Made by a program: the position numbers and the translations under genes. Source: Candidatus Gastranaerophilales bacterium (lineage in GTDB: Bacteria > Cyanobacteriota > Vampirovibrionia > Gastranaerophilales > JANQFW01). From it: a DNA stretch of 33,769 nt. The notes under the pieces are model-generated. The model did not search any database, was not told the DNA's origin, and saw only the letters and a list, made by a program, of their open reading frames with translations. The stretch spans positions 1-33,769 of the forward strand of contig JANQFW010000001.1 of NCBI GenBank assembly GCA_028277625.1, in the 5' to 3' direction. Below, piece by piece: positions 6,065 to 14,582 of this stretch (its first letter is position 1; the number at the start of each line of letters is the position of its first letter).

Positions 6065-7004
6065 CTTCTTCATCCTCTTCCTCAAATATTAAAATTATTT
6101 CATCTTTACAGTGTTCCGGCACATCATCTTTTTCCAGTAAGCCTTCCAGGTACTCTCTTCCTGCAACATCAAATAAAGCACAGATCGCTGTTCTTGCTAC
6201 AGTTTCGTCTTTATCCAAGATAAAGGGTTCAATTATTTCTAATACTCTTTCATTTTCTACTTGAGATAGAGCATCTAAGGCTTCTATCCTAACTTGTGGA
6301 GATTCATCCAGTAGTGATTGCTCTAGTGCTCTTATTGTTCTTTCGTCACTAGTTCCTAACCTGCCTATTGCTCGAACAATTTGCTCTCTTAGATATTTAA
6401 ATTTTTCTGCTACGGCTTTGTTCTTTTCCAGCATTTTTATAAAGGGATCAACTGCTCTAATGTCACCTAATAAACCCAATGCTTTCACCGCAGATTCTCT
6501 TACGTAAACAGATTTTTCTCTGTCATCACTTGCTACATTAATCAACGAAGGCACTGCATAGATATCGCCTATCCTACCAAGGGCATCTGCAGCATCTAGC
6601 CTTAATTTATAAGATTCATTACTATTATTTAATACATAAAGAAGAGAGTCTACTGCGCTGTTATCTTTTAAATTGCCCAGTATTCTTGCTGCTGTACTTC
6701 TTACTTTATCGTAAGAGTTTTTATTTTCACATTTTTCAAAATAATCATTCTGAAATAATAAAAGGTCTATAAGGAAGCTTACGGAACTTTTATCGTTAAA
6801 CTTTTGTACGAACTTTAATATTCGCAATAAAATATCCGGGTTTGCCTCTATAGTTAGAAAATAATTAACCAGGCGTATTGCTTTATCTTCATTATAAAAA
6901 TTTAACCGCTCAAGAAGCTTGATTGTTTCTTGAGGATTAGAATTTTCACCTATATTAAATAATTTTGCTGTGTCCTCTAAGTATTTTTTATTTTCGTCCG
7001 ACAT
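6057..7004 (-). CDS. HEAT-repeat protein
   Basis: The 315-residue protein is made almost entirely of HEAT (PBS-lyase-type) repeats. Successive units such as STAARILGNLKDNSAVDSL, RLDAADALGRIGDIYAVPSL, RESAVKALGLLGDIRAVDPF, REQIVRAIGRLGTSDERTI and RIEALDALSQVENERVLEI give at least five or six regular alpha-hairpins. An N-terminal helical region precedes them, and a highly acidic tail (EEEDEEDA) ends the protein. Such solenoids act as protein-binding scaffolds; the partner is unknown. I chose the ATG giving MSDENKKY rather than the TTG four codons earlier. It is upstream of and overlapping queC, so the two are co-expressed, although a direct link to queuosine synthesis is not established. Confidence 0.85.
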   Translation of the reverse strand: MSDENKKYLEDTAKLFNIGENSNPQETIKLLERLNFYNEDKAIRLVNYFLTIEANPDILLRILKFVQKFNDKSSVSFLIDLLLFQNDYFEKCENKNSYDKVRSTAARILGNLKDNSAVDSLLYVLNNSNESYKLRLDAADALGRIGDIYAVPSLINVASDDREKSVYVRESAVKALGLLGDIRAVDPFIKMLEKNKAVAEKFKYLREQIVRAIGRLGTSDERTIRALEQSLLDESPQVRIEALDALSQVENERVLEIIEPFILDKDETVARTAICALFDVAGREYLEGLLEKDDVPEHCKDEIILIFEEEDEEDA

Positions 7005-7207
7005 TGTTATTTTCAACTATTATAGTCCTCAGCTAGCTTATACTAACTCAAAAATACTTTTCAGATTATTCTACAAGTGTTAAGTTTAATAAAACAGGCT
7101 ATATTCTGAAAAGAGTAATCTGATTTCTAATTTTGAACCAGAATAAATACTAAAGCCACTAAATATTTATACATTAAAATAAAAAATTTTACATTATATC
7201 AATTAAT

Positions 7208-8524
7208 CTATTTACTTATTTTTCTTTTTATTCTACATATAAAAAATCCATCTATATTATATCTTGAAGGCAGTATTTGTAAATACTTTTCTTTTGACTT
7301 TAATTTATCCGGCAGGTAGCTATTTATGTTGTCTATAATAAAGTCAGGATTATTAGCAATAAATTTTTCTACAACTTCTATATTTTCTTCAGGTTCAATA
7401 CTACACGTACTATAAACTAAGACTCCATTAGGTGATAACAAATTTTTTGCATGGTCCAGTATTTTAAACTGAAGCTCCGAAAGGTTTTTAATATCCTGCT
7501 GAGATTTATTCCATTTTGCATCTAATCGTTTAGAAAATACACCTGTATTAGAACAGGGTGCATCTATTAAAATATAATCAAACTTTTCGTCTGTCTGGTA
7601 CTTAGCCCCGTCTGCAACTTCTACATCCACGCAATTAACCCCTAGCCGCTCACAGTTCTCTTTAATCCTTTTTATCCTGGATTTATTTATATCTACTGCT
7701 TTTATTGATCCTTTATTATTAATCAAGCTTGCCAAATGAGTTGTCTTACCGCCTGGGGCTGCGCATAAGTCCAAAATCTTACTATCTTCTTTAGGTGATA
7801 ACACTTTTGATACAATGCAGGACGATTCTCCTTGCACTATCCAATAGCCTTCTTTAAAGCCCGGCAGTTGTGTTATATTACCTTTATGCTTTATATTTAA
7901 GCATTCATCCAGGAACTCACTTTTGCTGTATTCAATATTTTGCTCATCAAAAATAGTTGTTAACTCTTGAGGCGTAATCTTTAAAGTATTTACCCTAATT
8001 GTAATAGAAGGTATAGAGTTATTATACTCACATATGCTTATAGTATCTTCTATCCCGTAAGTTTTTATCCACTTAGTAACCATCCATTCCGAGTGAGAGT
8101 AATTGATGCTTATATTTTGCACGGGGTTATCCTCTAAACTGGGGAAATTTATATTATCTTTTTGCCTTATAAAATTTCGTAGAATCGCATTAACAAAGCC
8201 TGCTGCTTTTTTTTCATATTTTTTTACCAGATTCACATAAGAATCTATAATTGCATAGTGTGGAGCTGTTGTATATTCCAACTCGTAAATAGCTAGTCTT
8301 AATATATTCTTTACGGGATATGAGAGCTTATCAATCTTTTTTGATGATAGCTTTGAAATAAAAAAATCCAGCTTTAGCTTATTTTTAATTACTCCTGCAA
8401 CCAAATTATATAGCTCTGAGGGGTATTTAGTTTGTTGCAGATTCTTGTTTAGCACATCATCAGCAGATTGTTTTTTATCCAGAATTTTAATTAAAGATAT
8501 CAGAGATAATTGTCGATTGTCCAT
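7208..8524 (-). CDS. rsmB: 16S rRNA (cytosine-967-C5)-methyltransferase
   Basis: RsmB methylates C967 of 16S rRNA with S-adenosylmethionine. The 438-residue protein joins an N-terminal NusB-like RNA-binding domain (about 1-130, with AIIDSYVNLVKKY and GFVNAILRNF) to a Rossmann methyltransferase domain. The SAM-binding motif LDLCAAPGGKTTHLA is near residue 250. The catalytic cysteine pair lies in DAPCSNTGV (about 320) and YSTCSIEPEE (about 370), as expected for m5C RNA methyltransferases. The length is normal. It is downstream of rpsU on the same strand but separated by a strong terminator, so it is probably transcribed alone or by read-through. Confidence 0.93.
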   Translation of the reverse strand: MDNRQLSLISLIKILDKKQSADDVLNKNLQQTKYPSELYNLVAGVIKNKLKLDFFISKLSSKKIDKLSYPVKNILRLAIYELEYTTAPHYAIIDSYVNLVKKYEKKAAGFVNAILRNFIRQKDNINFPSLEDNPVQNISINYSHSEWMVTKWIKTYGIEDTISICEYNNSIPSITIRVNTLKITPQELTTIFDEQNIEYSKSEFLDECLNIKHKGNITQLPGFKEGYWIVQGESSCIVSKVLSPKEDSKILDLCAAPGGKTTHLASLINNKGSIKAVDINKSRIKRIKENCERLGVNCVDVEVADGAKYQTDEKFDYILIDAPCSNTGVFSKRLDAKWNKSQQDIKNLSELQFKILDHAKNLLSPNGVLVYSTCSIEPEENIEVVEKFIANNPDFIIDNINSYLPDKLKSKEKYLQILPSRYNIDGFFICRIKRKISK

Positions 8525-8546
8525 ATTTTCTTTCTTGTTTCCTTAC

Positions 8547-8581
8547 AAAAAATCGGAAGCGTAATAATTACGTTCCCGATT
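8547..8581 (-). terminator. rpsU terminator
   Basis: On the minus strand a 15-bp stem (one G-T wobble, one A/C mismatch) of AATCGGGAACGTAAT with ATTACGCTTCCGATT is followed by a T-run. It sits 54 bp after the rpsU stop and 22 bp before the rsmB start. Confidence 0.85.
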
Positions 8582-8635
8582 AATTTCTTTTCTTATGATT
8601 CTGAACAATAAATAAAATTATTATTTAAGAATCAA

Positions 8636-8809
8636 TTAAGAGCGTCTTTTACGTGCTGCTTCTGCTTTACGTTTTCTTTTAACGCTTGGCTTTTCATATC
8701 TTTCGCGTCTCTTAATTTCAGACAAAATTCCAGCTTTCTGGATTTTCTTTTTGAATCTCTTAAGAGCACTTTCAATACTTTCGCCATCGTTTACTTGTAC
8801 TTCAGCCAC
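8636..8809 (-). CDS. rpsU: 30S ribosomal protein S21
   Basis: The 57-residue, strongly basic protein starts at a GTG codon. It shows the S21 pattern: [16 protein letters not shown], then [17 protein letters not shown], then a Lys/Arg-rich C-terminal helix ending KRRS. S21 sits on the small-subunit platform near the anti-Shine-Dalgarno region and helps mRNA binding. It has an unusually GC-rich ribosome-binding site for this genome (GGGAGGGGGG, about 9-18 bp upstream), which also supports the GTG start. It has its own terminator. Confidence 0.93.
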   Translation of the reverse strand: MAEVQVNDGESIESALKRFKKKIQKAGILSEIKRRERYEKPSVKRKRKAEAARKRRS

Positions 8810-8892
8810 GTTTCCGACCCCCCTCCCGTTGTGGAGTTTTCGCTGTATTTATAAAAATTTAACAGCTGTTTATCTAACCTTTAACAATAATT

Positions 8893-8913
8893 AAAATCAA
8901 ATAATTTGATTTT
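8893..8913. repeat. AT-rich palindrome between HIT and rpsU genes
   Basis: Perfect 10-bp arms AAAATCAAAT / ATTTGATTTT around a single central base. It may serve as a weak terminator for the HIT gene or as an operator for rpsU. No further evidence separates these options. Confidence 0.35.
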
Positions 8914-9022
8914 TTTATTACTATATAATTGAGAGGTTAACACAAATTATTTATGTTTACAATAATTTAAATGTTAAATATTCAAAAAATTGCTATAATT
9001 TGCCGAAATTTTTTGTAAAAAT

Positions 9023-9358
9023 TTAGCCCGGCGGCCATAAAAGGGGTCTTCCGGCTAAAATATGTATATGTATATGGAATACAGCCTGGCCTGCTTCTGC
9101 GCCTGTGTTGATAATTGTTCTGTAGTTATCTTTTACGCCTAGTTTTTCTGCGGTTTCTTTTGCACCGTTTAGCAATTTGCCCATTAATTCAACATCATCT
9201 ATATCATTAAGGGTACTGAAATGCTTTTTGGGAATAACCAGCGCGTGAACAGGTGCTTGCGGGCTTATATCATTAAAGGCTACATAGTCATCTGTTTCTG
9301 ATATTAACTTGGTATCTATTTGTTTATTTACAATTTTGCAAAAAATACAATCGCTCAT
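9023..9358 (-). CDS. HIT-family (HINT-type) nucleotide hydrolase
   Basis: The 111-residue protein carries the histidine triad H95-x-H97-x-H99 in FHIHIHILAG, the nucleotide-binding and catalytic signature of HIT hydrolases. The N-terminus DCIFCKI (C4, C7) resembles zinc-binding HINT proteins, and the PQAPVHALVIPKKH strand is typical. HINT enzymes hydrolyse AMP-lysine, AMP-NH2 and related phosphoramidates; the physiological substrate is usually unknown. I chose the ATG giving MSDCIFCK instead of the TTG four codons upstream. Full length and cytosolic. Confidence 0.93.
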   Translation of the reverse strand: MSDCIFCKIVNKQIDTKLISETDDYVAFNDISPQAPVHALVIPKKHFSTLNDIDDVELMGKLLNGAKETAEKLGVKDNYRTIINTGAEAGQAVFHIHIHILAGRPLLWPPG

Positions 9359-9516
9359 AGCTTTTACCAACCTTAATTTATACTACTTATACTGCTCATT
9401 TGAGCTAGGATACCTAATAGTATAATAATATAAATAAAAAATTATGTAATGGGCATAGTTGGCGCAAGGTAGTTAGTATATTGATTAAAAATTTCAATAA
9501 AAAACAAAATAAATGA

Positions 9517-9544
9517 TTGAAAATTTTTTTTGACCGTGGATAAT
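9517..9544 (+). promoter_or_regulatory. Probable promoter of tRNA-Leu
   Basis: TTGAAA (9517-9522) and GATAAT (9539-9544) are separated by 16 bp, about 65 bp before the mature tRNA. A competing -35 candidate TTGACC (9530-9535) lies inside the spacer, so the exact promoter is uncertain. Confidence 0.4.
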
Positions 9545-9608
9545 AATTATACTACTCTTTGATTAAACTTTTAGTTAATCATTTGGAGATAGCACAATTA
9601 AATAGCAT

Positions 9609-9690
9609 GGGCGAGTGGCGAAATGGTAGACGCGCTAGTCTTAGGAACTAGTAGGTAACCCCTGTGAGAGTTCGAGTCTCTCCTCGCCCA
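9609..9690 (+). tRNA. tRNA-Leu, anticodon UAG
   Basis: The 82-nt cloverleaf has acceptor arms GGGCGAG / CTCGCCC with discriminator A. The D-arm is TGGCGAAATGGTAGACGC. The anticodon stem is CTAGT/ACTAG with loop CTTAGGA (anticodon TAG at 9642-9644). A long class II variable arm and a T-arm GAGAG-TTCGAGT-CTCTC follow. The long variable arm and A discriminator confirm leucine identity. CCA is not encoded. Confidence 0.95.
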
Positions 9691-9708
9691 TATATTTTAA
9701 ACAGATTG

Positions 9709-9749
9709 AATCCTTATTCTAATTGAAGAAAGAGGATTTTATTTTTTTG
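9709..9749 (+). terminator. Terminator after tRNA-Leu
   Basis: Stem AATCCT / AGGATT with an 18-base loop region, followed by TTATTTTTTT, 18 bp after the tRNA end. Confidence 0.55.
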
Positions 9750-9884
9750 TTTATAATTTTTCTTTTGTTGAATAAATAAGAGTTTTTATTATTAAATTAT
9801 GGACTATAGGTTTATAATAGAAAAATTTTACGGATGTATAAAAGGCAGCAGGATAGATTAATAAATTAAGAATGCTTCTCTATC

Positions 9885-10400
9885 TTACTCTATTAAAGCC
9901 CTAGTTGCAAAGGAGCCTTCAGCAGGCACTGCATCATTTGTTGTTATGACAAATCGATACTGATCCCTAAATGCATTTTCTTCGTCAGAAGACTGATTTG
10001 GACCATTGTCTCCATTCACATCCACTATCACCCTACATGCTGAACCCTCCCAGGTTCTATCAGCTATATCAGTTGTTTCACAATTGCTTCCTAAGAACGT
10101 ATAAGACATAGAATCAGTCGTATAAACTACATTATTACCTCTTGTTCTTATTGCATTTAAATCCTCTTTAAAAAGATCCGCAAGGTCTTTTTGGCTACTC
10201 ACACCTGTAACTAGCTGCCCCGTTCTTAACATTCTAAAACGTATGGCACTATTTAAAGTAGCAGAGGCTTTTCTAACAGATGACTTATACTGTGCAGTTC
10301 CCACACTATTTAGAATTGCAGGTATTGCTAATGCAGCGACAACGCCAAGCACTGTTAAGGTAATAAGCACCTCTGCTAAAGTAAAACCTTTTTTTGTCAT
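9885..10400 (-). CDS. Type IV prepilin-like protein
   Basis: The 171-residue protein begins MTKKGFTLAEVLITLTVLG, a class III prepilin leader. Peptidase cleavage is expected between G5 and F6, with the conserved Glu at +5 of the mature protein. A single hydrophobic helix (about 6-28) follows. The soluble part ends in VDVNGDNGPNQSSDE, an acidic loop like the calcium-binding loops of minor pseudopilins, then FRDQYRFVITT. The start is set by the leader and an AAAGGTG Shine-Dalgarno. It is paralogous to the next gene upstream (same N-terminus and acidic loop). It could be a pilin, a minor pilin or a secretion/competence pseudopilin; no assembly genes are nearby. Confidence 0.85.
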   Translation of the reverse strand: MTKKGFTLAEVLITLTVLGVVAALAIPAILNSVGTAQYKSSVRKASATLNSAIRFRMLRTGQLVTGVSSQKDLADLFKEDLNAIRTRGNNVVYTTDSMSYTFLGSNCETTDIADRTWEGSACRVIVDVNGDNGPNQSSDEENAFRDQYRFVITTNDAVPAEGSFATRALIE

Positions 10401-10492
10401 AAATTTCACCTTTAATATCAATAAAATTCATCATTGCTATATTAATGTATTATACATTATTGTTTTCAATAAAGATAGATAAAAAACCTTTT

Positions 10493-10532
10493 TTATAAAA
10501 CTAAACCCCTGATTAATGGTTCAGAGGTTTAG
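10493..10532 (-). terminator. Terminator of the upstream prepilin gene
   Basis: Stem CTAAACC-n-CTGA / TCAG-n-GGTTTAG (10501-10532), followed on the minus strand by TTTTAT. It lies 31 bp after the stop of the prepilin gene at 10564-11133 and separates the two paralogues. Confidence 0.7.
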
Positions 10533-10563
10533 TAAAGTTTATTTATTTAATGATCAATAAAAA

Positions 10564-11133
10564 TTAGTTATCATCATCATCATTAGCTGCTGCTGGAGCC
10601 TCACCAATTATAGCATCCACAGCCTGTGAACCAGCTCGTGGCAATACAGACATACTTGTTATAACAAAGTTATATCTGTCACGGAAAGCAGCAGGGGCAT
10701 CATCAGAATTTTGGTTGGGACCTTGATCTCCATTCACATCCACTACTACTTGACAGGGAGCATTAGCATTTAAGTTAGCGTTAGGACCTGCTTCTCCACA
10801 AACTCCAGTACGTGCAAATGTAAATGACATACCATCAGATGTGAAAATTGTATTACCATCAACTCTTATTACATTTAATTCTGCAGCAAAGTAGTCTCTT
10901 AATGTTGGACTGTCTGAAACCGCTGCATCAGTTACAAGTACGTTAGCTCTAGCTCTTCTCATCTGTAAAGCCTGATTCAAGGTAGCAGAAGCTTTTCTCA
11001 CTGAAGACTGAAATCTAGCATTTCCAATGTTGTTCAAAAGTGCAGGTATTGCTAGCGCTGCTACAACACCAATAACGGTTAACGTAATTAATACCTCTGC
11101 CAGGGTAAAACCTTTTCTTACTGATTGTTTCAT
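10564..11133 (-). CDS. Type IV prepilin-like protein (paralogue)
   Basis: The 189-residue protein has leader MKQSVRKG, then FTLAEVLITLTVIGVVAALA, the processing site and membrane helix of type IV pilins, with Glu at mature +5. The C-terminal region repeats the paralogue's VDVNGDQGPNQNSDD loop and FRDRYNFVITS strand, then adds an Asn/Asp-rich tail (AANDDDDN) that the paralogue lacks. It has a good GAGGTGA Shine-Dalgarno. The two genes are tandem but each seems to be its own unit because a terminator lies between them. Which surface or secretion system they serve cannot be told from the window. Confidence 0.85.
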   Translation of the reverse strand: MKQSVRKGFTLAEVLITLTVIGVVAALAIPALLNNIGNARFQSSVRKASATLNQALQMRRARANVLVTDAAVSDSPTLRDYFAAELNVIRVDGNTIFTSDGMSFTFARTGVCGEAGPNANLNANAPCQVVVDVNGDQGPNQNSDDAPAAFRDRYNFVITSMSVLPRAGSQAVDAIIGEAPAAANDDDDN

Positions 11134-11400
11134 GTGCTCACCTCTTCTATCATTCTATTATTAACTCTTACCAACTTAAGTTAAAATTTATCATATATTA
11201 TTAATCCATGAAATAACCCGTTAGGGTGATAAGAATACAAAACATATACCAAAGTATGAAAAAACAGCAAAAACACTAACTAAAAGTTATCTATTTTATT
11301 AAAATTTATTAAATACTTAAGTGATTTTTTAATGAATTATGAAAGGACGTTAATTTTCAATACGCAATAAATAGTATTTTTACAAAAAATACAAATAAAA

Positions 11401-12165
11401 TTAATTTTTGATAAATGAATTAACAACATAACTTGCAAGCATATAACCTGCAACAGGCGGCACAAACGGACAGCTACCAGGAGAAATCTTTTTTATTTCT
11501 TTTTTTTCGCCATTATTGTCAATATATTCCATTGTGGACTCAATTTTGTCTAGCGCAGAAGGTTTTTCTGTGCTTGCGACCACTGGAAGATTTGAGACTA
11601 TATTTCTGTTTTTTAGGCGATACTTGACGTTTTTGGCAAAAGGGCATTTTTTGGTGTTTATTTCTGAGATATCTGCAATATAAAGCTGCGTAGGGTCAAC
11701 TCTATTACCGGCACCCATTGAGCTGATAACTGGAATATTTTTATTTACACAGGTTTCTAGCAGTTCTACTTTTGCTTTTAAACTATCAATGGCATCAATA
11801 ACAAAATCAACTTTGTCTGTAAAAATTAAATCATTTATTTCCGGTCTGTAAAAATCATGGATACAGTTTACTTTTATATGTGGATTTATTTGATTAATTC
11901 TTTCTTTCATAAGATCAACTTTTGACTTGCCAATATCAGGAATCAAAGCTAAAAGCTGTCTATTTATATTTGAAGCAGATACAGTGTCAAAATCTATAAA
12001 GGTTAAAGCACCAACACCACTTCTAGCTAAGGCTTCGGCTGCGTAAGAGCCAACACCACCCAATCCAAACACAACCACATGTTTGCTAAAAAGCTTTTGC
12101 TGAGCTTCTGCACCCCAGAGTAGCTCATTTCTTGCGTATATTTCTTGCAAATTTATATTAGTCAT
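11401..12165 (-). CDS. tcdA: tRNA threonylcarbamoyladenosine dehydratase
   Basis: TcdA (CsdL) is an E1/ThiF-like enzyme that uses ATP to cyclise t6A37 in tRNA to ct6A. The 254-residue protein shows the nucleotide-binding FGLGGVGS (33-40), FIDFDTVSASNINRQ with the RQ pair typical of the superfamily, and DAIDSLKAKVEL. The VISSMGAGNRVDPTQL segment is characteristic of TcdA rather than ThiF or MoeB. It starts 4 bp after dnaJ ends, so the two are an operon. Complete. Confidence 0.9.
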   Translation of the reverse strand: MTNINLQEIYARNELLWGAEAQQKLFSKHVVVFGLGGVGSYAAEALARSGVGALTFIDFDTVSASNINRQLLALIPDIGKSKVDLMKERINQINPHIKVNCIHDFYRPEINDLIFTDKVDFVIDAIDSLKAKVELLETCVNKNIPVISSMGAGNRVDPTQLYIADISEINTKKCPFAKNVKYRLKNRNIVSNLPVVASTEKPSALDKIESTMEYIDNNGEKKEIKKISPGSCPFVPPVAGYMLASYVVNSFIKN

Positions 12166-12169
12166 ACTT

Positions 12170-13195
12170 CTAAGCTTGTAGTTCAGCCAACTTTTTATAA
12201 AGTTCTTTTTCTTCTTTACTTGGCTCGGATGGTATAGTTATCTTCACCTTTGCGATATGGTCACCATGACCACCGCCTTTTTTAGGTAGTCCAAGGTTTT
12301 TTAACCTTAGCATTTTACCGGACTGAGTACCTTCGGGTACTGTGACTTTTACTACACCTTGCAAGGTTTTAACCTCACTAACCGTACCTAGTACAGCCTT
12401 AGGTGCAGGGACTTCGAATTCTGCTATGATATCAGAGCCATCCACCTTGAAATTAGTTTGATCCTTAAACCTTACAACTAAATAAAGATTACCTTTGTTA
12501 CCGTAGTTATCAGCCTTGCCCTCACCAACTAAACGAATTTTTGCGCCTTCTTTTATGCCAGACGGGATTTTTACGTTTAGGGTTTTGGAAACTGAAACTA
12601 CACCACTGCCACCACAATGATAACATCTGCTGCCAGGACCTGAACAGTTTGTGCATTTATCGATATAGCTTACTTTTACAGGCTTATTGCCATCAAGCAT
12701 TAAATCATCAAAATTTAAGTATAAATCTTGTGTTATATCCAGATTTTCTTTTTTATGATGTTTTTCAGGAGGGTGAGGCCTGGAGCCTGCTCTTGAAGAT
12801 CTGCGGTGAGTTCTTCTTGTTGAGGGGCCAGCCTGTTGCTGCATAAAATCACCGAATATTGAGCTAAAGAAGTCACTGAATCCGCCCAAGTCACCCAGGT
12901 CACCAAAGCCACCCATATTATCAAAGTTTATATTAATGTTTTCATAGCCTGGAGGCGGTGTAAAGTCCATTCCTTGTTGCCAGTTGGAACCCAGACTATC
13001 GTAACGCTGTCTTTTTTGCTGGTCGGACAAGACTTCGTAGGCTTCATTTATATCTTTAAATTTCTGGTCAGCATCAGCAGATTTGTTTACATCAGGGTGA
13101 TGCTTTCTTGCTTGTTTTCTAAAGGCTGACTTTATTTCTTTATCTGTGGCGTTTTTGGATACGCCTAGTATTTCGTAATAATCTTTATATTTCAT
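12170..13195 (-). CDS. dnaJ: DnaJ-family co-chaperone with reduced zinc finger
   Basis: The 341-residue Hsp40 protein stimulates DnaK ATPase and delivers substrates. The J-domain (about 4-68) contains the essential HPD at 33-35. A Gly/Phe-rich region follows (about 80-115), then a basic linker. The substrate-binding CTDs (about 150-330) end in DHIAKVKITIP. The zinc region is short: only CTNC (181-184) and CYHC (191-194), two CxxC motifs where canonical DnaJ has four, so at most one zinc can be held. This puts it between DnaJ and the zinc-less CbpA type. It is followed by tcdA 4 bp later. No dnaK or grpE is adjacent, so it may be an accessory Hsp40. Confidence 0.85.
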   Translation of the reverse strand: MKYKDYYEILGVSKNATDKEIKSAFRKQARKHHPDVNKSADADQKFKDINEAYEVLSDQQKRQRYDSLGSNWQQGMDFTPPPGYENININFDNMGGFGDLGDLGGFSDFFSSIFGDFMQQQAGPSTRRTHRRSSRAGSRPHPPEKHHKKENLDITQDLYLNFDDLMLDGNKPVKVSYIDKCTNCSGPGSRCYHCGGSGVVSVSKTLNVKIPSGIKEGAKIRLVGEGKADNYGNKGNLYLVVRFKDQTNFKVDGSDIIAEFEVPAPKAVLGTVSEVKTLQGVVKVTVPEGTQSGKMLRLKNLGLPKKGGGHGDHIAKVKITIPSEPSKEEKELYKKLAELQA

Positions 13196-13311
13196 ATTTT
13201 TTAATTTTTCTAAAATTCTCGCGTACTATACGTTTTATTTTAGTACAAATTTACAATCTATTTGTTTAAATTAAACTTTTTTTTATATTTCTATTAATTT
13301 AACGAAGTTTA

Positions 13312-13539
13312 TTATTCTTCTGTGTTATCAATTTTTTGCTCATCGTTTTGAATTAAACGCAAATGCCTTACATGCTCTTTATAGAATCCGCAATTTGTAA
13401 CGTACATAACACCATCGAGAGTTACCACTCCCATACCAAGTGCTTGCAGCAATGGACATGCCACGCCCTTAACAAAGTTGCTGCAGGTCATACATTGATC
13501 TTGTTTTTCTACAAATACGCTACCGTCTTCAAAATACAT
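13312..13539 (-). CDS. Small four-cysteine protein
   Basis: I do not recognise this 75-residue protein. Four cysteines, C16-x2-C19, C28 and C50, occur in QCMTCSNFVKGVACPLL and YVTNCGFY. The spacing could bind a zinc ion or a small iron-sulfur cluster. The N-terminus is acidic/aromatic, and the tail is polar and acidic. No signal peptide is visible. It lies 116 bp upstream of dnaJ on the same strand and may share a transcript with dnaJ-tcdA. The coding status is supported by its clean cysteine pattern and lack of any better frame. Confidence 0.7.
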   Translation of the reverse strand: MYFEDGSVFVEKQDQCMTCSNFVKGVACPLLQALGMGVVTLDGVMYVTNCGFYKEHVRHLRLIQNDEQKIDNTEE

Positions 13540-13692
13540 TATACAGCCTTATAAAATTCTATTTATTATAAATGTTTTCACTGCTTATTAATTAAGCTTT
13601 TGAGTTTGTATATCTTTAATTTAATTATAAAACAAAAAAAGTCTTATTTTTATTGCTGCCTTAAAATCATTGTTGTTAAGGAAGATAACCAG

Positions 13693-14409
13693 TTACTCAA
13701 TTATAAACTCTATCGTGACATTTGCATTAATATCAACATTACCGGGAGCTATTGGAGTTGAAGATTCTCTGCTTTTTCCCAATGCCATTGTATCGTATTG
13801 CATAGGCCTATAATAACCTTGAGAAGCATTAACGCTTTTTATTCCGCTAATTTTCACACCTAAAGCATCGGCTATTGCTTCTGCATCTCCTTTTGCCTTT
13901 TTTGAAGCTTTTGCTAAAACTTTTTGATATAGCTTCTCATTATTATCAATAACAAAGTTTATATTATTTACGTTATTGGCTCCATTTTCTATTGAAACAT
14001 CAATAATTTTGCCAATTTTATCTATTTGTTTTGTTTTTACAATAATACTATTATTAACATTGTATCCTGTTATTGTACTTCTTTTGTCTCTTTTATCCCA
14101 AGTTTTTATAGGCCTTATTGAAAATGAGGATGTTTTTATTGAGTCTTTTTCATCTTTAATTAGCTCTTTTAAGGCGCTTATAACTTTATTCATTTTTTTG
14201 TTGTTTGCTTGCAGCGCAGTTGGCACCTTTTTATCTTCTGTTTGCACTGCTAAAACTACTACTGCTGTATCCGGGTCAAATGATTCTGATGACTTTGCAG
14301 TGATTTTTATAGTATTTTGTCTATTTTGCTCTATTGCTAGCGCTGGGTTTAGAACTGAACATAACAATATTAAAACAATAACGACTAAATTCATGGTTAA
14401 TTTTTTCAT
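13693..14409 (-). CDS. Exported SIMPL (DUF541) domain protein
   Basis: The 238-residue protein has an N-terminal signal peptide (basic MKKLTMN, hydrophobic core to about residue 25, cleavage near ALA). The SIMPL domain follows: strand TIKITAKSSESFDPDTAVVV, the KVISALKELIKDE helix, SFSIRPIKTWD, then ITGYNVNNSIIVKTK and the C-terminal NVTIEFIIE strand. Members of this family (YggE, BP26) are periplasmic or surface proteins that form ring assemblies and are linked to oxidative stress; the biochemical role is unsettled. It is divergent from the SNF2 gene. Complete. Confidence 0.88.
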   Translation of the reverse strand: MKKLTMNLVVIVLILLCSVLNPALAIEQNRQNTIKITAKSSESFDPDTAVVVLAVQTEDKKVPTALQANNKKMNKVISALKELIKDEKDSIKTSSFSIRPIKTWDKRDKRSTITGYNVNNSIIVKTKQIDKIGKIIDVSIENGANNVNNINFVIDNNEKLYQKVLAKASKKAKGDAEAIADALGVKISGIKSVNASQGYYRPMQYDTMALGKSRESSTPIAPGNVDINANVTIEFIIE

Positions 14410-14582
14410 TAAATTATCCCCTTTGTATTCTTCTTTCCTAATCTTTATTATAGATTAAATTCGGGAAGATTTCTTGATTAATAATTAAAAAAAATTATCT
14501 TTTAGATTAAAAAAAAATAGAATTTAAAGTTTGTTGGAGATATAATAGATATCTAGCGGATTTAGTTTAGTAAAGTTTGATT

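Noticed and set aside
7057-7121. Inverted repeats between the HEAT-repeat and rsmB genes (CTTTTCAGA / TCTGAAAAG)
   Set aside because: Arms are far apart, overlap alternative pairings, and have no T-run or conserved core; chance in AT-rich DNA is likely.
13976-14458. 160-codon plus-strand frame opposite the SIMPL gene
   Set aside because: Antisense shadow of a conserved gene with a signal peptide; hydrophobic content results from reverse reading.
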